7,099 bases of DNA, taken from the NCBI GenBank assembly GCA_902491895.1, contig CABUJH010000074.1:1-7099 (forward strand), given 5' to 3'. Below, piece by piece: positions 3,964 through 7,099 of the stretch (the first letter of the stretch is position 1; each line of letters begins with the position of its first letter). Source of the DNA: an uncultured Collinsella sp. Its GTDB lineage: Bacteria > Actinomycetota > Coriobacteriia > Coriobacteriales > Coriobacteriaceae. The notes under the pieces were generated by a model. It saw only the letters and a program-made list of their open reading frames with translations, had not been told where the DNA came from and made no database searches. A program made the position numbers and the translations under genes.

Positions 3964-4431
3964 CTAGGAGACCTTCTCGCTCAAGAATTCCCTGAACGCG
4001 GGGATGTCAAAGCCAACGAGGCCACGTCCGCGCTCTCCGATGACGCCGTCCTCGAGGAGACGGCGTTTATATTGGCTTGCATAGTTGCTGGCAACGCCCA
4101 TGCGTTTGGCTATCTCCGAGACCCTGCTGGGGCCAGAATCGGGCAGCATCGCGAGTAAAAACTCAATGTCTTTATCGGAAAGTTCCCGATAGGTCGTTTC
4201 GAGAGAAGCCCGACGTCATGCTTCTCGAGTTGCCTGAAGACGCCATTCATGCCCGTGCGCCAGTTACCCTGAGTCTCCTGAGCATATGTCCAATCGATGC
4301 CGACTGGCTCAATCTGAACGCCGCTTATGCACGCGCGAGACTATGAGAGGCGGCTATCTGCCGCTTCTTTGGTTCGCTCGATAATATCTTCGAGCATGCC
4401 TGGCATGGCGGAGACATTTGCTGCGATCCAT
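3964..4431 (-). pseudogene. Decayed archaeal-type AAA ATPase gene with internal deletions
   Basis: Three blocks of one family lie in order on the minus strand. Block 1 (about 4406-4345) reads MPGMLEDIIERTKEAAD then a stop, like the N-terminus. Block 2 (about 4320-4205) reads SGVQIEPVGIDW, NWRTGMNGVFRQLEKHD and VGLL, like the stretch just before Walker B. Block 3 (about 4197-3964) reads TTYRELSDKDIEFLLAMLP, SRVSEIAKRMGVASNYASQY and LEDGVIGERGRG, the C-terminal winged helix, ending in TAG. The parts that would carry the Walker A loop (between blocks 1 and 2) and Walker B, sensor and lid (between 2 and 3) are gone, and the blocks are in different frames. Intact proteins of this kind are about 380-450 residues; some 150 remain. 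AAAGGGG (4437-4443) with an ATG at 4431 may be the old start region. The 61-codon open piece at 4149-3964 could still be read but has no ribosome binding site. Confidence 0.75.
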
Positions 4432-4441
4432 GGTGGCCCCT

Positions 4442-4498
4442 TTGCAGGTTTTGCTAGTTTTTGCAACTTTTGCTAATTTTTGCAAGTTTTGCTAACGG
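4442..4498. repeat. Three 19-bp tandem repeats upstream of the dead ATPase gene
   Basis: Units, plus strand: TTGCAGGTTTTGCTAGTTT (4442-4460), TTGCAACTTTTGCTAATTT (4461-4479), TTGCAAGTTTTGCTAACGG (4480-4498). Each holds a TTTTGC sub-repeat about every 9-10 bases, close to one helical turn, so all copies face the same side of the DNA. The array directly abuts the former ribosome binding site of the minus-strand ATPase gene (4437-4443). It therefore occupies the promoter/operator position and may be a binding array for a regulator. Confidence 0.7.
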
Positions 4499-4572
4499 TT
4501 TAACATGTCTTGTGCCGCGGGATTGCAGGAGTGAAAAACGGGGATTCCTATTATTCCGACTACGTTGCAACG
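4499..4572. other. Spacer between the tandem repeats and the topoisomerase hairpin
   Basis: No gene or RNA is supported. A palindrome CGTTGCAACG (4563-4572) adjoins the hairpin at 4573. Confidence 0.35.
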
Positions 4573-4615
4573 AGCGGGGCCCGGAGCGCGATGTTGCTGC
4601 GCTCCGGGCCCCGCT
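4573..4615 (-). terminator. 17-bp stem-loop after the topoisomerase A-subunit gene
   Basis: Arms at 4573-4589 and 4599-4615 (AGCGGGGCCCGGAGCGC and its complement) pair perfectly over 17 bases around a 9-base loop. On the minus strand it starts 36 bases after the topoisomerase stop codon, the expected place for a terminator. Neither strand has a T-tract after it, so it may end transcription together with Rho, or protect the 3' end of the mRNA. Confidence 0.6.
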
Positions 4616-4651
4616 GCATTGTAAAACCATGACGGTTTGGCTGCCGTCGTC

Positions 4652-6892
4652 CTAGTCAAACAGACTCGGCATGTCGTTTTCTTTCATGAGGGCACCGGCT
4701 GAGGGGAGGCTCTGCGCGGTGAACTTCTCGGCCGAGACGCCGGCGCCAAGGATCTCTTCGGTTGTGCCGACGGTGGTGACCGAGCGGCCCTTCTTGGCCG
4801 TAAAGGCCTGGACACCCTGCGTGTTGGTAGTCGTCTTGGTCTTGAGCAGCGACGTGTTGAAGTTCATCAGGCGGTAGTCGCTCGAGACCAGCGCGATGTC
4901 GCGATCTTCCTTGAGCACCTGGGCATACAGCAGCTTGCTGCCACCGTAGATGGCGTTCTTGAGGCGCTTGCGGTTGGTTTTGGTGACGTATCCAGAAAGC
5001 GCGACGCGCACCACGCGGCCGTTCTCAAAGACGAACAACACGTCGGCCTTGTAGTCCTCGGGGTCGATGACCCAGATGACACTCTCGTCGGGTTCCATCT
5101 CAAGATCGGTCGGCAGGTACGAGCCCAGCTGTGCCGACTTGGTATCCTCAAACGCCGCAACCTTGCACTTGTACACCTGGCTCTTGTTGGTAAAGACCAG
5201 CAATTCGTGGGTGTTGGAGGACGGAAACTCGATAAAGGGTTTGTCGCCGTCCTTGTACTTGAGCGTGGTCGCCTTCTTGAGCACGCGGTCTGTCATCTTC
5301 TTAAGGTAGCCATCGCGCGAGAGCATGATGGTGACCGGGTACTCCTCGACCTCGGGCTCCAAGCTTACTTCGATAACCTCATGGGGCTCAATCCTGCCCG
5401 TGCGGCGCGGCATCACGTACTTCTTGTTGACTGCGGCCAGCTCGTCGCTGATGACCTTCTTGATGTTCTCCTCGCTGGAGAGGATCTCCTCAAGCTCGGC
5501 AATCTCACCCTCTAGCTTGGCGATGTCCTTGGTGCGGTTGAGGATGTACTCTTCGTTAATGTTGCGGAGCTTGAGCTCGGCAACAAACTCGGCCTGGGTC
5601 TCGTCGATGTCGAAACCCTTCATAAGGTTGGGCACGACCTCGGCTTCAAGCTTGGTGCCACGGATGATGGCGATGGCCTTGTCGATGTCGAGCAAGATTG
5701 CCTCGAGGCCGTGCAGCAGGTGCAGGCGCTCGGACTTTTTGCCCAGGTCAAAGTTAATGCGGCGACGCGTGGACTCAATACGCCATTTGACCCACTCGTG
5801 CAGAATCTGGCGCACGCCCATAACACGGGGATAGCCGTCGACGAGCACGTTGAAGTTGCACGAGAACGAATCCTGCAGCGTGGTCGAGCGATAGAGCTTG
5901 GCCATGAGCTTGTCGGGGTCGACGCCGCGCTTAAGGTCGATGGCGATGCGCAGGCCCGAAAGATCGGTCTCGTCGCGGATGTCGGCAATCTCCTTGACCT
6001 TGCCCTCCTTGGAGAGCTTGACGATGCGCTCGATGATGACATCGGTCTTGGTGGTGTAGGGGATCTCGTAGACCTCGATGATGCGCTCTTCGGGAATCCA
6101 GCGCCAGCGGGAACGGATCTGGAAGCTGCCAAGACCGGTCTCGATGATCTTCTCCATCTCCTCGCGGCGGTAGATGATCTCGCCGCCGGTCGAGAAGTCG
6201 GGCATGGGCATATACTCGAGCAGGTCGCAGTCGGGATCCTGCAGGTAATGCATGGTGGCGGTGCAGACCTCGTTGAGGTTGAAACCGCAGATGTCGGACG
6301 CCATGGCGACGCCGATGCCTTTGTTGGCCGAAACCAGAATATTGGGGAACGTGGTGGGCAGCAGGCGCGGCTCCTTCATGGCGCCGTCGTAGCTGTCAAC
6401 GAAGTCGACCGGGTCCTTGTCGATGTCCTTAAAGATCTCGGCGCTGATGGGGGAGAGCTTGGCCTCGGTATAACGCGAGGCGGCGTAGCTCAGGTCGCCC
6501 GAATAGTACTTGCCAAAGTTGCCCTTCGACTCCACGAAGGGGGCGAGCAGTGCCTCGTTGCCGGTGGCCAGACGCACCATCGTCTCGTAGATCGCGGCGT
6601 CGCCGTGCGGATTGAGCTTCATGGTCTGGCCCACGATGTTGGCGCTCTTCTGGCGCTCGCCCTTGAGCAGACCCATCTTGTACATGGTGTAGAGCAGCTT
6701 GCGATGCGAGGGCTTAAAGCCGTCGATCTCGGGGAATGCACGCGAGACGTTGACGCTCATAGCGTAGGGCATGTAGTTGACCTCGAGCGTCTGCGTGATC
6801 GGCTGGTCGGTGACCTCGGAGTGCAGGCCGATGACGTTCTCGGCATTGACCTGCTTTTTCTTGGGCTGGTTCTTCGTCTTCTTCTTTGCCAC
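4652..6892 (-). CDS. Type IIA DNA topoisomerase A subunit (GyrA/ParC-like paralogue)
   Basis: A 746-residue protein. The start is GTG at 6892 with AGAGGA four to five bases upstream. A Lys-rich tail (1-16) precedes the breakage-reunion domain. YMPYAMSVNVSRAFPEIDGFKPSHRKLLYTM (40-70) and NPHGDAAIYETMVRL (94-108) form the winged helix, and AASRYTEAKL places the DNA-linking tyrosine at 141, after Arg140. EPRLLPTTFPNILVSANKGIGVAMASDI (about 174-201) is the tower region, and an acidic coiled-coil follows around 455-490. Residues about 510-735 form the beta-pinwheel, with repeated strands such as VTIMLSRDGYLKKM, LLVFTNKSQVYKC and VLFVFENGRVVRV. With the B subunit encoded just upstream it forms an A2B2 enzyme that passes one duplex through another using ATP. 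No QRRGGKG-type GyrA box is visible, so decatenation or relaxation (topo IV-like) is likelier than supercoiling. The position of E. coli Ser83 is Ala99, and Asp87 is Glu103. MASDICGFN replaces the usual MATNIPPHN, marking a paralogue distinct from housekeeping GyrA. Confidence 0.93.
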   Translation of the reverse strand: MAKKKTKNQPKKKQVNAENVIGLHSEVTDQPITQTLEVNYMPYAMSVNVSRAFPEIDGFKPSHRKLLYTMYKMGLLKGERQKSANIVGQTMKLNPHGDAAIYETMVRLATGNEALLAPFVESKGNFGKYYSGDLSYAASRYTEAKLSPISAEIFKDIDKDPVDFVDSYDGAMKEPRLLPTTFPNILVSANKGIGVAMASDICGFNLNEVCTATMHYLQDPDCDLLEYMPMPDFSTGGEIIYRREEMEKIIETGLGSFQIRSRWRWIPEERIIEVYEIPYTTKTDVIIERIVKLSKEGKVKEIADIRDETDLSGLRIAIDLKRGVDPDKLMAKLYRSTTLQDSFSCNFNVLVDGYPRVMGVRQILHEWVKWRIESTRRRINFDLGKKSERLHLLHGLEAILLDIDKAIAIIRGTKLEAEVVPNLMKGFDIDETQAEFVAELKLRNINEEYILNRTKDIAKLEGEIAELEEILSSEENIKKVISDELAAVNKKYVMPRRTGRIEPHEVIEVSLEPEVEEYPVTIMLSRDGYLKKMTDRVLKKATTLKYKDGDKPFIEFPSSNTHELLVFTNKSQVYKCKVAAFEDTKSAQLGSYLPTDLEMEPDESVIWVIDPEDYKADVLFVFENGRVVRVALSGYVTKTNRKRLKNAIYGGSKLLYAQVLKEDRDIALVSSDYRLMNFNTSLLKTKTTTNTQGVQAFTAKKGRSVTTVGTTEEILGAGVSAEKFTAQSLPSAGALMKENDMPSLFD

Positions 6893-6937
6893 GATATCCT
6901 CTTGAACTTCTTATGGGCCGTCGTTATCGATTTGCTG

Positions 6938-7099
6938 CTACTGCAGGTCCAGCTGGTCGAGGTATTCCTTGCCGTGCTCGGAGATATGGCGCTTGCGGCC
7001 TGCCTCGTCGTTGCCCAGCAACAGGTTGAACATGGTTTCCATCTTGGTGACGTCCTCGGGCTCCACCTTGATCAGACGGCGCGTCTCGGGGTTCATGGT
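6938..7099 (-). CDS. Type IIA topoisomerase B subunit (GyrB/ParE-like), C-terminal end
   Basis: Only the last 53 codons are in the window; the rest lies beyond the right edge. The sequence TMNPETRRLIKVEPED, then METMFNLLLGNDEAGRKRHI and a short acidic tail ending LDQLDLQ, is the standard end of the Toprim/C-terminal domain of GyrB and ParE ('TMdPe.R.l..V...da.....f..LMG......R..fi'). This subunit binds and hydrolyses ATP and supplies the metal-binding Toprim site. Its stop codon (6938-6940) is 45 bases before the GTG of the A subunit. The two are therefore very probably co-transcribed in the order B then A, which also tells which partner the A subunit uses. Confidence 0.92.
   Translation of the reverse strand, partial: TMNPETRRLIKVEPEDVTKMETMFNLLLGNDEAGRKRHISEHGKEYLDQLDLQ

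Noticed and set aside
4442..4498. CRISPR-like array
   Set aside because: The 19-bp units are directly adjacent with no spacers, only three in number, and no cas genes are nearby.
5325..5834. 169-codon Ser-rich plus-strand frame
   Set aside because: It lies wholly inside the topoisomerase A-subunit gene, antisense, and is its codon shadow.
1..7099. tRNA or rRNA genes, insertion-sequence transposase, or integrase
   Set aside because: None of their sequence or protein signatures were seen on either strand.

Overview
The window looks like a Coriobacteriia chromosome, most likely Collinsella or a close relative. This rests on the high-GC coding style and on recalled resemblance of the topoisomerase pair, the YjdF-family protein and the DUF4143/AAA ATPase remnants to proteins common in that group. 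No rRNA or tRNA is present to confirm it. The right third is conserved housekeeping sequence. The left two thirds are accessory: short genes, broken genes and intergenic sequence rich in inverted repeats.

Layout. Bases 15-56 read as the first codons of a TetR-type regulator, which then stops resembling that family. From about 57 a strongly folding leader runs to 250. It is followed by a 149-residue protein (277-726) that best fits the ToxN/AbiQ superfamily of type III toxin-antitoxin RNases, and by a clear Rho-independent terminator (751-773). The leader is the natural candidate for the RNA antitoxin. On the minus strand, 1823-1362 encodes a two-helix membrane protein with a bacterial PH-like (bPH_6-type) domain. 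A YjdF-family gene (to 935) follows in the same direction, and its 5' end appears frameshifted. Bases 1824-2750 hold inverted repeats, one small ORF with a strong ribosome binding site, and fragments of reading frame with no clear family.

From 2754 to 4431 an intact iron-sulfur-flavoprotein-like FMN reductase gene (3326-3856) lies between two dead ATPase genes. One is a 5'-truncated DUF4143-type C-terminal domain on the plus strand (2754-3089). The other is a minus-strand archaeal-type AAA ATPase (4431-3964) that has lost the regions carrying Walker A and Walker B. The latter is preceded by three 19-bp tandem repeats (4442-4498).

From 4652 to the right edge the minus strand carries the complete A subunit (746 aa) and the last 53 codons of the B subunit of a type IIA topoisomerase. 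They are arranged B then A, 45 bases apart, and surely work as one enzyme. The A subunit has the catalytic tyrosine but lacks a recognisable GyrA box, and has Ala where E. coli GyrA has the quinolone-contacting Ser83. It is therefore best seen as a second, ParC/GyrA-like paralogue. A 17-bp stem-loop follows its stop codon.

The most interesting candidate system is the structured-RNA plus ToxN-like module at 57-773, which seems to have landed inside a regulator gene.
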